Positions 17,467-27,437 of a stretch of DNA of 64,000 nt are shown here, piece after piece (position 1 is the first letter of the stretch; each line of letters opens with the position of its first letter). Origin of the DNA: Allorhizobium sonneratiae (GTDB lineage Bacteria > Pseudomonadota > Alphaproteobacteria > Rhizobiales > Rhizobiaceae); assembly GCF_023700755.1 (NCBI RefSeq), contig NZ_JAMKOJ010000012.1:1-64000 (forward strand), read 5' to 3'. The notes under the pieces were generated by a model. The model did not search any database and was not told the DNA's origin. It was given only the letters and a program-made list of their open reading frames with translations. The position numbers and the translations under genes are program-made.

Positions 17467-18780
17467 GTGAAGCATGAAAGTCAAGTGACAAGGTCCAGGC
17501 ATTTCCTCTTTCTGCAGGGGCCAGCTTCGCCGTTCCTGAGGCGGCTTGCCCAGCATCTTGAAGCACACGGCTGCCGTGTCACAAAGGTCAATTTTTGTCT
17601 CGGAGATGTGATCTTCTGGAGAGGAAAGGGCTGTTTCTATCGCGGGTGCAATTCGGACTGGCCAGACTGGCTGGCAAGCCTCATCCGCCGCCGAGGCGTC
17701 ACCGATCTGCTGATGCTTGGTGATGGCCGCGACAAACATGCCGCTGCCATCGATATCGGTCGTGCGCTCGGTCTGGGCGTCCATATTTTCGAGCACGGCT
17801 ATCTGCGCCCGGACTGGCTGACGGTCGAGCCCTTCGGCATGTCCAGCCAGTCCTGTTTCCCGGCAAACCCCGCAGCAATCCGGGCGCTGGCCGAAAAGGC
17901 ACCGCCATTGCCGAGCCACGCCGCCTTTCCCTCCAGTTTCCTCGTCTATGCGCTCAGCGATCTTGTCTATCACATTCCCAATGTCCTGCTGGGCTTTCTG
18001 CTGCATCCGCATTACCAGACCCATGGCGCGGTCCACCCTGCGGTGGAATATGGCGGCTGGATCTGGAAAGGGATGAGACGGCATGCACGACGGCGTGACG
18101 CAGAACGGATTGCCTCCACCATTGTGGAAGAAGCCAAGACCAATGACATCTTCCTGTTTCCCTTGCAGCTTCCGGGAGATTATCAAATTCGCCGCCATGC
18201 ACCGGGCGGTGATCTGTTCCGCATTCTCGAAGCGGTGCTTGTCTCCTTTGCCCGCCACGCCGATCCGCACGCCCGGCTGCTGTTCAAGGTTCACCCCATC
18301 GATAACGGTCTGCAAAACTGGAACGGTCGAATTGGAACCATGGCTCGGCGGCTGAATGTGGCGGACCGTGTCGATGTGATCGATGGCGGCGATCTTGGCC
18401 ACCTGATCCAGCTCAGCCGCGGACTTGTCACAGTCAATTCCACCGTCGGCCTGACCGCATTGCAGGCCGGATGTCCGGTCATTGCGCTGGCCCCTGCCAT
18501 ATACGATGTTCCGGGCCTGACCCATCAAGGCTCGCTTGCCACCTTCTGGTGCAACAGGACGCCACCCGATCCAGAGCTTCTCGATGGTCTTGTTCGCGCC
18601 ATGGCCGCAACGATTCAGGTACGGGGCGGCTTTCTCGGCAAAGAGGCCATTGCCGAAGGGGCAAAGGCCATGGCCGAAAGGCTGCTCAACACCATGCAGG
18701 ATGTTGCGGATCGACCTTCCCCCGAACGGGCGCATTTCCGCTATGCACAGGAACTGGCAGACCTCCTCGATCGACGTTGA
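17467..18780 (+). CDS. KpsS/RkpJ-family capsule polysaccharide protein (copy 2)
   Basis: A 437-aa paralogue of the divergent neighbour. It shares FLFLQGPASPF, HIFEHGYLRPDWLTVEPFGM, LLFKVHPIDNGLQNW, VTVNSTVGLTALQAG, YDVPGLTHQGSLATFW and MAATIQVRG, while the central part (residues ~150-260) is diverged, as expected for paralogues using different acceptors or sugars. The start is set at GTG 17467 because the frame upstream, although open to 17374, uses codons rare in the neighbours (ATA, AGG, CTA, AGA) and overlaps copy 1. The ribosome site is weak. It lacks the second catalytic module of KpsC, so it is KpsS-type. A role in capsule (K-antigen or Kdo-linked) synthesis is inferred from the family. 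Confidence 0.83.
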   Translation: MKHESQVTRSRHFLFLQGPASPFLRRLAQHLEAHGCRVTKVNFCLGDVIFWRGKGCFYRGCNSDWPDWLASLIRRRGVTDLLMLGDGRDKHAAAIDIGRALGLGVHIFEHGYLRPDWLTVEPFGMSSQSCFPANPAAIRALAEKAPPLPSHAAFPSSFLVYALSDLVYHIPNVLLGFLLHPHYQTHGAVHPAVEYGGWIWKGMRRHARRRDAERIASTIVEEAKTNDIFLFPLQLPGDYQIRRHAPGGDLFRILEAVLVSFARHADPHARLLFKVHPIDNGLQNWNGRIGTMARRLNVADRVDVIDGGDLGHLIQLSRGLVTVNSTVGLTALQAGCPVIALAPAIYDVPGLTHQGSLATFWCNRTPPDPELLDGLVRAMAATIQVRGGFLGKEAIAEGAKAMAERLLNTMQDVADRPSPERAHFRYAQELADLLDRR

Positions 18781-18919
18781 GATGATTTGATTTTCCCGGA
18801 GTTGATGGGGGGATCTTGAATTTCGCCCCGTGTTTCTCCACCTCAGCCGTCATCGCAGGCAATCTGCCTGCAGGTCAGCAAAGTTTGATTGACAATCGAT
18901 ATTTGAGGAGATGAACGAC

Positions 18920-20839
18920 ATGACGACGGAAACGACAGAAAAGCCACAGGATGCGCATCAGGAAGCGCATGTTTTCGAGGCCGATGTCGCCCGCCTTCTG
19001 CATATGATGGTTCATTCGGTCTATTCCGACAAGGATGTTTTCCTGCGCGAACTGGTGTCCAACGCCGCCGATGCCTGTGAAAAGCTTCGCTACGAAGCTA
19101 TTGCCGAACCTGCCTTGCTGGGCGATGCGCCGCAATCGCGCATCCTTCTCACCCTGAACGAAGAAGCGCAGCAACTGATCGTCGAAGACAATGGCATCGG
19201 CATGAGCAAGGCCGAACTGATCGAGGCGCTCGGCACCATCGCCCGCTCCGGCACCCGCGCCTTCATGGAGCGGATCGAGGCGGCCAAGGCGGGAGAGGGC
19301 GCGCAGCTGATCGGTCAGTTCGGCGTCGGCTTCTATTCCTCCTTCATGGTCGCCGAACGGGTCGATGTCGTGTCGCGCAGGGCTGGTTCCCATGAAGCCT
19401 GGCTCTGGAGTTCGGATGGCAAGGGCAGCTATTCGGTCCGCCCCGTCGATCTGGCTGAGGCTCCGGCGCGCGGCACACGCATCACGCTTCATCTCATGCA
19501 GGAGGCAAAAAACTACACCAGCCGTTTCGAGGTGGAGCGCATTGTCAAGCAGCAATCCGGCCATGTGCCGGTCCCGATCCGCCTCCTGTCCAAACCGGGT
19601 GAAGAACCAGTCGAAATCACGGACGGCTCGGCGCTCTGGACGAAGGCCAAATCCGATGTTTCCAAGGAAGATTATGCCGATTTTTATCGCAGCGTTTCCG
19701 GTCAGTATGACGAGCCGGCGCTGACTGTCCATTTCAAGGCAGAGGGGCGGCATGAATATACCGCGCTTGGTTTCGTGCCGAGCCTGCCGCCTTTCGATCT
19801 CTTCGATCCCGATCGCAAAGGTCGGATGAAGCTTTACGTCAAGCGCGTCTTCATCACGGATGATGCCGAGCTTTTGCCGCGCTATCTGCGGTTTGTTCGC
19901 GGTCTGGTCGATACGGCCGATCTGCCGCTCAACGTTTCACGTGAAATGATTCAGGAAAGCCCGATCCTTGCGGCCATCCGCAAGGGCGTGACCAATCGCA
20001 TCCTGACAAGCCTTGAAAAACAGGCCGAGAACGATGCCGAGGCCTACAGGCGGTTCTGGGACACCTTCGGCGCGGTGCTGAAGGAAGGTCTCTATGATGA
20101 TTATGAGCGCCGCGGCCAGCTTCTGGGACTCTCCCGCTTCCGCACCACGGCCTCGGATGAGGCATCACGGTCACTGGCCGACTACATCAAGGATGCCAAG
20201 CCGGAACAGACTGCTATCTATTATCTGACGGGCAGCAGTCTCGAACAGTTGAAAGCCTCACCGCAGCTCGAAGGTTTTCGCGCGCGCGGCATTGAGGTGT
20301 TGCTGCTGTCGGACCCGATCGACAGTTTCTGGGTGACCAGCGCACCGGATTTCGAGGGCAAGAGCTTCAAATCCGTCAGCCAGGGCGCTACCGATCTGGC
20401 GCAGTTTCCCAAGACCGAGACAACGGCCCAGGAAGAGGATGAGCAGGTTTCTGCCGATACCAAAGCCGATATTGCCGCCTTCATAGCCTATGCCAAGGAA
20501 AAACTAAAAGAGGAGGTGGACGACGTGCGCTCCTCCGACCGGCTGACGGAAAGCGCCGCCTGCCTTGTGGCTGGCGAAAGCGGTTATGACCGACAGCTTG
20601 AAAAGCTTCTGGCAGGGGCCGGACAGTTGAAGGCAACGTCCAAACCGGTTCTGGAAATCAATGCCGAACATCCCTTGATCAAGGCTGTGGCGGGGGCAAA
20701 ATCCAATCCTGCCCTGCAGGATGATGTCGTTCACCTGATCTACGATCAGGCCCGTATTCTCGATGGCGACAAACCAACAGAACCGCGCGCCTTTGCCGAG
20801 CGGCTGGGACGGCTGTTTGAAAAAGCACTCAAAGCATAA
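18920..20839 (+). CDS. htpG: Molecular chaperone HtpG (Hsp90)
   Basis: A 639-aa Hsp90 chaperone that remodels client proteins in the cytosol using ATP. The N-terminal GHKL ATPase domain shows FLRELVSNAADACEKLRY (catalytic Glu), VEDNGIGMSKAELIE, GTIARSGTRAF and IGQFGVGFYSSFMVAERV; the middle domain has the catalytic-loop Arg in LPLNVSREMIQESPIL; the C-terminal dimerisation domain closes with AFAERLGRLFEKALK. Two ATGs lie close together; the one at 18920 is preferred because GAGGAG is nine bases upstream, whereas it touches the ATG at 18911 directly. A strong terminator follows. Confidence 0.96.
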   Translation: MTTETTEKPQDAHQEAHVFEADVARLLHMMVHSVYSDKDVFLRELVSNAADACEKLRYEAIAEPALLGDAPQSRILLTLNEEAQQLIVEDNGIGMSKAELIEALGTIARSGTRAFMERIEAAKAGEGAQLIGQFGVGFYSSFMVAERVDVVSRRAGSHEAWLWSSDGKGSYSVRPVDLAEAPARGTRITLHLMQEAKNYTSRFEVERIVKQQSGHVPVPIRLLSKPGEEPVEITDGSALWTKAKSDVSKEDYADFYRSVSGQYDEPALTVHFKAEGRHEYTALGFVPSLPPFDLFDPDRKGRMKLYVKRVFITDDAELLPRYLRFVRGLVDTADLPLNVSREMIQESPILAAIRKGVTNRILTSLEKQAENDAEAYRRFWDTFGAVLKEGLYDDYERRGQLLGLSRFRTTASDEASRSLADYIKDAKPEQTAIYYLTGSSLEQLKASPQLEGFRARGIEVLLLSDPIDSFWVTSAPDFEGKSFKSVSQGATDLAQFPKTETTAQEEDEQVSADTKADIAAFIAYAKEKLKEEVDDVRSSDRLTESAACLVAGESGYDRQLEKLLAGAGQLKATSKPVLEINAEHPLIKAVAGAKSNPALQDDVVHLIYDQARILDGDKPTEPRAFAERLGRLFEKALKA

Positions 20840-20843
20840 AGCA

Positions 20844-20876
20844 AAAGCCCGGCGGGTCGATACCGCCGGGCTTTTT
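20844..20876. terminator. Bidirectional terminator between htpG and bfr
   Basis: AAAGCCCGGCGG (20844-20855), loop GTCGATA, CCGCCGGGCTTTTT. The stem is perfect, with a T-run on the plus strand and a TTTTGC tail on the minus strand, serving both convergent genes. Confidence 0.9.
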
Positions 20877-20886
20877 CATTGATGTT

Positions 20887-21372
20887 TTATTCGGCAGCGT
20901 CGGCGGAATCAGCGTTGAGCTGGCCGTATTTCTCTTCGCCCAGCTTGGAGAGCAGTTCGATCTGGGTTTCGAGGAAGTCGATATGACCCTCCTCATCCAT
21001 CAAAAGCTCTTCAAACAGCTTCATCGAGACATAGTCGCCAGCCTGAGAACAGATATCACGGCTTTCCTTATAGGCGGTGCGTGCGTCATATTCACCGGCA
21101 AGATCGGCTTCCAGCACTTCCTTCACCGTCTGACCGATGCGCAGCGGCGCCAGCGTCTGCAGGTTCGGATGACCTTCCAGGAAAATGATGCGGGCAACGA
21201 GCTTGTCCGCATGCTGCATTTCCTCGATAGACTCGGCCCGTTCCTTCTTGGCAAGCTTGGTATAGCCCCAGTCTTCCAGCAGACGGTAATGCAGCCAGTA
21301 CTGGTTGACAGCGCCCAGCTCCAGAAACAGCGCCTGATTGAGACGCTCGATAACCTTGGCATCGCCCTTCAT
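20887..21372 (-). CDS. bfr: Bacterioferritin
   Basis: Bacterioferritin stores iron in a 24-mer shell with haem between subunits. The 161-aa product has the four-helix ferroxidase residues in [19 protein letters not shown] (Glu18 region), [27 protein letters not shown] (Glu, His and the haem-ligand Met), [14 protein letters not shown] and [13 protein letters not shown]. The ATG at 21372 follows AAAGGA by eight bases; an upstream frame to 21420 is not typical of the family. An Irr-box-like palindrome lies 60-76 bases before the start. A Bfd-type ferredoxin gene lies directly upstream on the same strand but ends at its own terminator, so bfr has its own promoter. Confidence 0.95.
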   Translation of the reverse strand: MKGDAKVIERLNQALFLELGAVNQYWLHYRLLEDWGYTKLAKKERAESIEEMQHADKLVARIIFLEGHPNLQTLAPLRIGQTVKEVLEADLAGEYDARTAYKESRDICSQAGDYVSMKLFEELLMDEEGHIDFLETQIELLSKLGEEKYGQLNADSADAAE

Positions 21373-21431
21373 GATCGGTCCTTTCTTATCATTGAAATAC
21401 GAGATGGTTGGACACATCATCCAGCCACCAA

Positions 21432-21448
21432 TTTAGAATTACTCTAAA
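21432..21448 (-). promoter_or_regulatory. Irr-box (iron control element)-like operator of bfr
   Basis: TTTAGAATTACTCTAAA is a 17-base near-perfect palindrome. It matches the consensus I recall for the alphaproteobacterial Irr box (TTTAGAA-N3-TTCTAAA) except at one position of the right arm. It lies 60 bases upstream of bfr, between the terminator of the upstream gene and the start codon, where it would overlap the promoter. In rhizobia the haem-responsive regulator Irr represses iron-storage genes when iron is low. Confidence 0.7.
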
Positions 21449-21480
21449 GAGACTTCCGGCAAAAGATCAAGCCACGCGGC

Positions 21481-21507
21481 AAAAAAAAAGCTCCTCAGCG
21501 GAGCTTT
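21481..21507 (-). terminator. Rho-independent terminator of the Bfd-like gene
   Basis: On the minus strand AAAGCTCC, loop GCTGA, GGAGCTTT, followed by a run of nine T. It begins about 20 bases after the stop codon at 21528 and separates this gene from bfr. Confidence 0.92.
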
Positions 21508-21527
21508 TGTCTTTTTTGTCCATGCAG

Positions 21528-21839
21528 TCATGCGGTTCGGGCAAGACGGTTGCGCCGCTCGATCAATTCCTGCTTCTGTTCCTGCTGAAATTTCTTCAGG
21601 CGATCGATAAAATCCACCACCTTGTCCTCTTCGCTGGCGCGGGCGGCATGATAGGCTTCCGTGGTCGTCACAATGATATCGACCACATTGGGAAAACAGC
21701 CGCAACAGCGGCCACGCTTTTCCATGGCATGATAGACCTTGGCAGGAACGATCAACTGCCAGCAATCCTGATCCAGCATCTCCGTGATCACATCACGGAT
21801 TTCCTTGTCGGTAATGTAATTGCAGCTACAGACCAGCAT
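21528..21839 (-). CDS. Bfd-like bacterioferritin-associated [2Fe-2S] ferredoxin
   Basis: A 103-aa protein with the BFD-type [2Fe-2S] cysteine pattern: Cys-x-Cys in MLVCSCNYITDKEI and Cys-Cys-x-Cys in KRGRCCGCFPNV, the arrangement of E. coli Bfd, which reduces haem in bacterioferritin to mobilise stored iron. After about residue 65 a charged coiled-coil tail follows (FIDRLKKFQQEQKQELIERRNRL), about 40 residues longer than E. coli Bfd. The gene lies next to bfr, supporting the role. The start codon is preceded by only a weak TAGAG; a sigma-70-like promoter is seen 34-63 bases upstream. Confidence 0.88.
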   Translation of the reverse strand: MLVCSCNYITDKEIRDVITEMLDQDCWQLIVPAKVYHAMEKRGRCCGCFPNVVDIIVTTTEAYHAARASEEDKVVDFIDRLKKFQQEQKQELIERRNRLARTA

Positions 21840-21872
21840 GGCGAAGCTCTAAACCTGACATCGACTGTCTCC

Positions 21873-21902
21873 TTTATCGCCAAACAGGAGGGTGATTGTC
21901 AA
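21873..21902 (-). promoter_or_regulatory. Sigma-70-like promoter of the Bfd-like gene
   Basis: On the minus strand a perfect -35 TTGACA (21902-21897) and a -10-like GATAAA (21878-21873) are separated by 18 bases. Transcription would begin about 25-30 bases before the ATG at 21839. No Irr-box palindrome is seen here, unlike at bfr. Confidence 0.5.
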
Positions 21903-21975
21903 GATAAAACCGCAGGATCGGAGCGGTCACGTTTTCGAGACAGGCAAAGCCTGCCAATAGGCTGGGTGTATCCTC

Positions 21976-22458
21976 TCAGACGCGATGATAGGGATGACCA
22001 GAGAGAATGGTGACAGCCCGATAAAGCTGCTCGGCAATCAGAATACGAACGATCTGATGCGGCCAGGTCATCCGGCCGAGATTGACGACAAGATCGGCCC
22101 TGTCACGGAAATCCGGCTCCAGACCATCGGCCCCGCCAATGATCAACGCCATATCACGGCGGCCCGCGTCCCGATGCTCACCGACAAAGGTGGCAAAGGC
22201 TTCGCTGTCGAGATGTTTACCGCGCTCGTCCAGCATCACCACCAGCGCCTTGTCCGGCAGAGATTTCTCGATCATCGCAGCCTCTTCCCGCTTGCGGGTG
22301 GGGCCATTGCCGGCGCGGCTTTCGGCAAGCTCCGTGACCTTGGAAAATTCAAGTCCACAAGCCGGTCCCGCCTTGGCAAAGCGGTCCAGATAACGGGCAA
22401 CAAGATCTTTCTCAGGCCCGGCTTTCAACCGGCCAACGGCAATGATGCCAATGCGCAT
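21976..22458 (-). CDS. rlmH: 23S rRNA (pseudouridine1915-N3)-methyltransferase RlmH
   Basis: RlmH is a SPOUT-class methyltransferase acting on pseudouridine 1915 of helix 69 in 70S ribosomes. The 160-aa protein starts MRIGIIAVGRLKAGPE and carries the knot motifs LVVMLDERGKHLDSEAFA, ALIIGGADGL and LGRMTWPHQIVRILIAEQLYRA, ending with the typical GHPYHR. Full family length. It follows rsfS in the obgE-proB-proA-nadD-rsfS-rlmH series, after a 203-base gap that contains a palindromic repeat. The envC gene that usually comes next is instead at 11.3 kb on the opposite strand. Confidence 0.95.
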   Translation of the reverse strand: MRIGIIAVGRLKAGPEKDLVARYLDRFAKAGPACGLEFSKVTELAESRAGNGPTRKREEAAMIEKSLPDKALVVMLDERGKHLDSEAFATFVGEHRDAGRRDMALIIGGADGLEPDFRDRADLVVNLGRMTWPHQIVRILIAEQLYRAVTILSGHPYHRV

Positions 22459-22493
22459 TGCTGTCCTTTCAACGGAGGCAAACAGAAACCTCC

Positions 22494-22597
22494 TGCATAA
22501 TTCCTTAAACCGGATGAGATTTAAGGCGAAAATTATGCAGAAAATTTAAAGTGCTACAGCGTCCTTTGTGCGTTTTTTAAAACGCACGGCGCTGTAG
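22494..22597. repeat. Compound palindromic intergenic repeat
   Basis: Two palindromes stand side by side between rsfS and rlmH. The first has nested arms: TGCATAATT (from 22494) with AATTATGCA (to 22539), and CCTTAAA with TTTAAGG inside. The second, 22554-22597, pairs CTACAGCG with CGCTGTAG and inside that TGTGCGTTTT with AAAACGCAC. I recall near-identical two-part mosaic repeats dispersed between genes in Rhizobium and Agrobacterium genomes. It would be transcribed between rsfS and rlmH and could process the message. No second copy was seen in this window. Confidence 0.75.
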
Positions 22598-22661
22598 GCC
22601 CTTTTACGGGCCGTTTCTCCTTCTGCAACCCCTTGTTCCGGCCATCACCGGCAAAGGACGG

Positions 22662-23078
22662 TCAATGCAGGACGGTGCCTTCTTCAAATTCCGGCGCGGC
22701 CCACATTTTTTCAATGTTGTAGAACTCGCGGATTTCCGGTCTGAAGACATGCACGATAATGTCTCCAGTGTCGATCAGCACCCAGTCCCCGGCCTCAATG
22801 CCTTCGACGCGGGGTGCGCCAAAGCCTTCATCCTTGAGATCGGTGATCAGATGTTCGCAGATCGCCACGACGTGACGGTTCGAGCGTCCGGACACGACCA
22901 CCATGTGATCGCCCAGCGCCGATTTTCCGGCAATGTCGATAGAGACGATATCTTCTGCTTTCGAGTCCTCAAGACTTGTGAGGACCAGCTCAAGCGCGCG
23001 GCTTGCGGCATCGACGCCACGATCCGGGCTTTGTGGGACAATGCGGGTTGCGCGTCCCTTGGCGTGTACTGTTGTCAG
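22662..23078 (-). CDS. rsfS: Ribosomal silencing factor RsfS, apparently with a CTG start codon
   Basis: RsfS binds ribosomal protein L14 and blocks subunit joining when nutrients are scarce. The conserved core runs LEDSKAEDIVSIDIAG, KSALGDHMVVVSGRSNRHV, AICEHLITDLKDEG, GDWVLIDTGDIIVHVF and the REFYNIEKMW end. The first in-frame ATG (22904) falls in the middle of this core and would give an 80-residue fragment. Upstream there is no in-frame ATG, GTG or TTG before a TGA stop; the only well-placed candidate is CTG at 23078, with GGAAAGGA just upstream, giving 138 aa beginning (M)TTVHAKGRA, which fits family length. A reading or assembly error in one base cannot be excluded. Confidence 0.85.
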   Translation of the reverse strand: MTTVHAKGRATRIVPQSPDRGVDAASRALELVLTSLEDSKAEDIVSIDIAGKSALGDHMVVVSGRSNRHVVAICEHLITDLKDEGFGAPRVEGIEAGDWVLIDTGDIIVHVFRPEIREFYNIEKMWAAPEFEEGTVLH

Positions 23079-23166
23079 TGTTCGTCCTTTCCGTCAAAAA
23101 CAGCACGATCACGACTCAGTTGGCGACCATCGCCAGTGAGCCTTTTTATAAGGTGGCACTGAAAGG

Positions 23167-23760
23167 TTAATCTTTCAAGACATCCGACTTGCGAAGGGCT
23201 GTGGAACTCAAGGTCGAGCGCGGCCCGTGAATAAAGGTCCATGCGGGCGCCTTGCGCTGCCAGAGCACGCCTGCGTCACTTTCATCAATGCGTGCGCGGC
23301 CGAAGCGATGCGCCATGGTCGAGGAGAGATAGGAAAGCGTCGCCCCCGGCCGGTCAATCACCGCGATGGGAAAGGTGCAGGCGATTGTCTGCCAGTTCTG
23401 CCAATGGTGAAAGCTGCGCAGATTGTCCGCCCCCATGATCCAGATGAAATGCACATGCGGGTTTCGCTGCTTCACCTGCGACAGCGTATGCGCGGTGTAG
23501 CTGGTGCCAAGCCGCTTTTCAAAGGCGGTCACGGTAATGCGAGGATCGTGCAGCAACGCCTCACAGGCCGCGATCCGCTCTGCAAGCGGCGCCAGTTCAC
23601 CATGGTTCTTCAAAGGGTTTCCGGGCGTGACCATCCACCACAGCTTATCGAGCCTGAGGCGGCGAAGGGCAATCTCCGCCACCAGTGCATGGCCGTGATG
23701 CGGCGGATTGAAAGAGCCGCCAAACAGGCCGACCACCATGCCACGCTCCGTATGCGGCAT
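23167..23760 (-). CDS. nadD: Nicotinate-nucleotide adenylyltransferase NadD
   Basis: NadD joins ATP to nicotinate mononucleotide to give deamido-NAD in NAD synthesis. The product (197 aa from this start) has the nucleotidyltransferase loop GLFGGSFNPPHHGHALVAEIA, then WWMVTPGNPLK, FIWIMGADNLRSFHHW and, at the end, the ISST/S-like stretch GPRSTLSSTALRK. The start is ambiguous: ATG 23760 has no ribosome site, ATG 23739 (MVVGLFGG) has GGAG at ideal distance, and GTG 23805/23802 follows the proA stop directly. It lies between proA and rsfS in the conserved series. Confidence 0.92.
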   Translation of the reverse strand: MPHTERGMVVGLFGGSFNPPHHGHALVAEIALRRLRLDKLWWMVTPGNPLKNHGELAPLAERIAACEALLHDPRITVTAFEKRLGTSYTAHTLSQVKQRNPHVHFIWIMGADNLRSFHHWQNWQTIACTFPIAVIDRPGATLSYLSSTMAHRFGRARIDESDAGVLWQRKAPAWTFIHGPRSTLSSTALRKSDVLKD

Positions 23761-23806
23761 GGTGAGATAACGCTCGGCAATGGTCTGTCCCCTCTCCTCC
23801 ACCACG

Positions 23807-25082
23807 TCAGGGCCGGGTCTGCCCCGTGCCATGCACGCGGTATTTGAAGGAGGTGAGCTGCTCGGTGCCCACCGGACCGCGCGCATGCATCTTGCCGGTG
23901 GCAATGCCGATTTCGCCGCCCATGCCAAACTCGCCGCCATCGGCAAACTGCGTCGAGGCATTGTGCAGCAGAATGGCCGAATCCACCTCATTGAAGAAAC
24001 GTTCGGCCACCGCCGGATCATCGGCAATCACCGCTTCGGTATGATGCGATGAATAGCGGGCAATATGATCGATCGCCCCGCCAACACCATCGACGATGGC
24101 AACCGAGATGATCGCATCGAGATATTCCGTGCGCCAATCCTCTTCGGTTGCCGGTTTCAGGCCGGGCAGCACCTTCAGCACGGCGGCCGAAGCGCGCACT
24201 TCACAACCGGCGTCAAGAAGGGCCGAAACAATCGGCTCCAGATGCGTACCGATCACAGCGCTGTCGATCAGCAGCGTTTCCGCCGAGCCGCAAATGCCGG
24301 TGCGGCGCATCTTGGCGTTGACGACAACTGATTTTGCCATGTCGAGATCGGCAGAGGCATCGACATAGACATGGCAAAGCCCTTCGAGATGGGCAAAGAC
24401 CGGCACCCGCGCTTCGGCCTGCACCCGCGCCACCAGGCTTTTGCCGCCGCGCGGCACAATCACGTCCACCGTGCCGTTCAGGCCGGAGAGAAGCGCGCCG
24501 ACGGCGGCACGGTCGGTCACCGGCACAAGCTGGATCGCCGTTTCCGGCAGACCCGCCGCTTTCAGCCCCTCAACCATGGCCGCATGAATGGCGCGCGAGG
24601 AATGGATGGAATCGGAACCGCCACGCAGAATAACCGCATTACCGGATTTCAGGCAGAGCGCGCCGGCATCCGCCGTCACATTCGGACGGCTTTCATAGAT
24701 CACACCAATGACGCCGAGCGGCGTGCGCACGCGCTCGATCTTCAGCCCGTTCGGACGCTCCCAGGTGGCAATCACATCGCCAACCGGATCGGCCAGCGCC
24801 GCAACCTGCCGCAGACCGTCAATCATCGCAGAGATGCGCCCCTCATCAAGCTTCAGCCGGTCGAGAAAGGACGGGGCAAGCTCGGCCTGCTGGGCCATGG
24901 CCATATCACGGCTGTTGGCGGCGATGATCTCGTCCTTGCGGGCGGCCATGGCATCCGCCATGGCAATCAGCGCTGCATTTTTCTGCGCGCTGGTGGCAAT
25001 GGCCAGCGGCCGGGCTGCTGCCTGCGCCTTGCGTCCAAGATCGAGCATCAAGGCTTCGATATCGTCCGATGTCCTCACCGCC

Positions 25083-25090
<8 letters not shown>
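23807..25090 (-). CDS. proA: Gamma-glutamyl phosphate reductase ProA
   Basis: Second enzyme of proline synthesis: reduces gamma-glutamyl phosphate with NADPH to glutamate semialdehyde. The 427-aa protein is an aldehyde-dehydrogenase fold: [36 protein letters not shown], the catalytic Cys in [14 protein letters not shown], and [12 protein letters not shown] at the end (last residues before the stop). The ATG at 25090 has AAGGGA eight bases upstream and overlaps the end of proB by eight bases, so the two are translationally coupled. Full family length. Confidence 0.96.
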
Positions 25091-27376
<2,286 letters not shown>

Positions 27377-27437
27377 TCAGGATACTCTATCATGTCGCCA
27401 TCGTTATCGCTGGTTGCCCCGGAGGTCAAAGAGTATC

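Noticed and set aside
18781..18919. Heat-shock (RpoH) promoter for htpG
   Set aside because: A CTTGAA is present near 18815 but no matching CCCCAT-like -10 at proper distance, so the site cannot be called.
21807..21876. 11-codon upstream frame (MSGLELRHAGL) overlapping the start of the Bfd-like gene, with a strong GGAG
   Set aside because: The likely -10 element at 21873-21878 puts the transcription start downstream of that GGAG, so the ribosome site would not be in the message.
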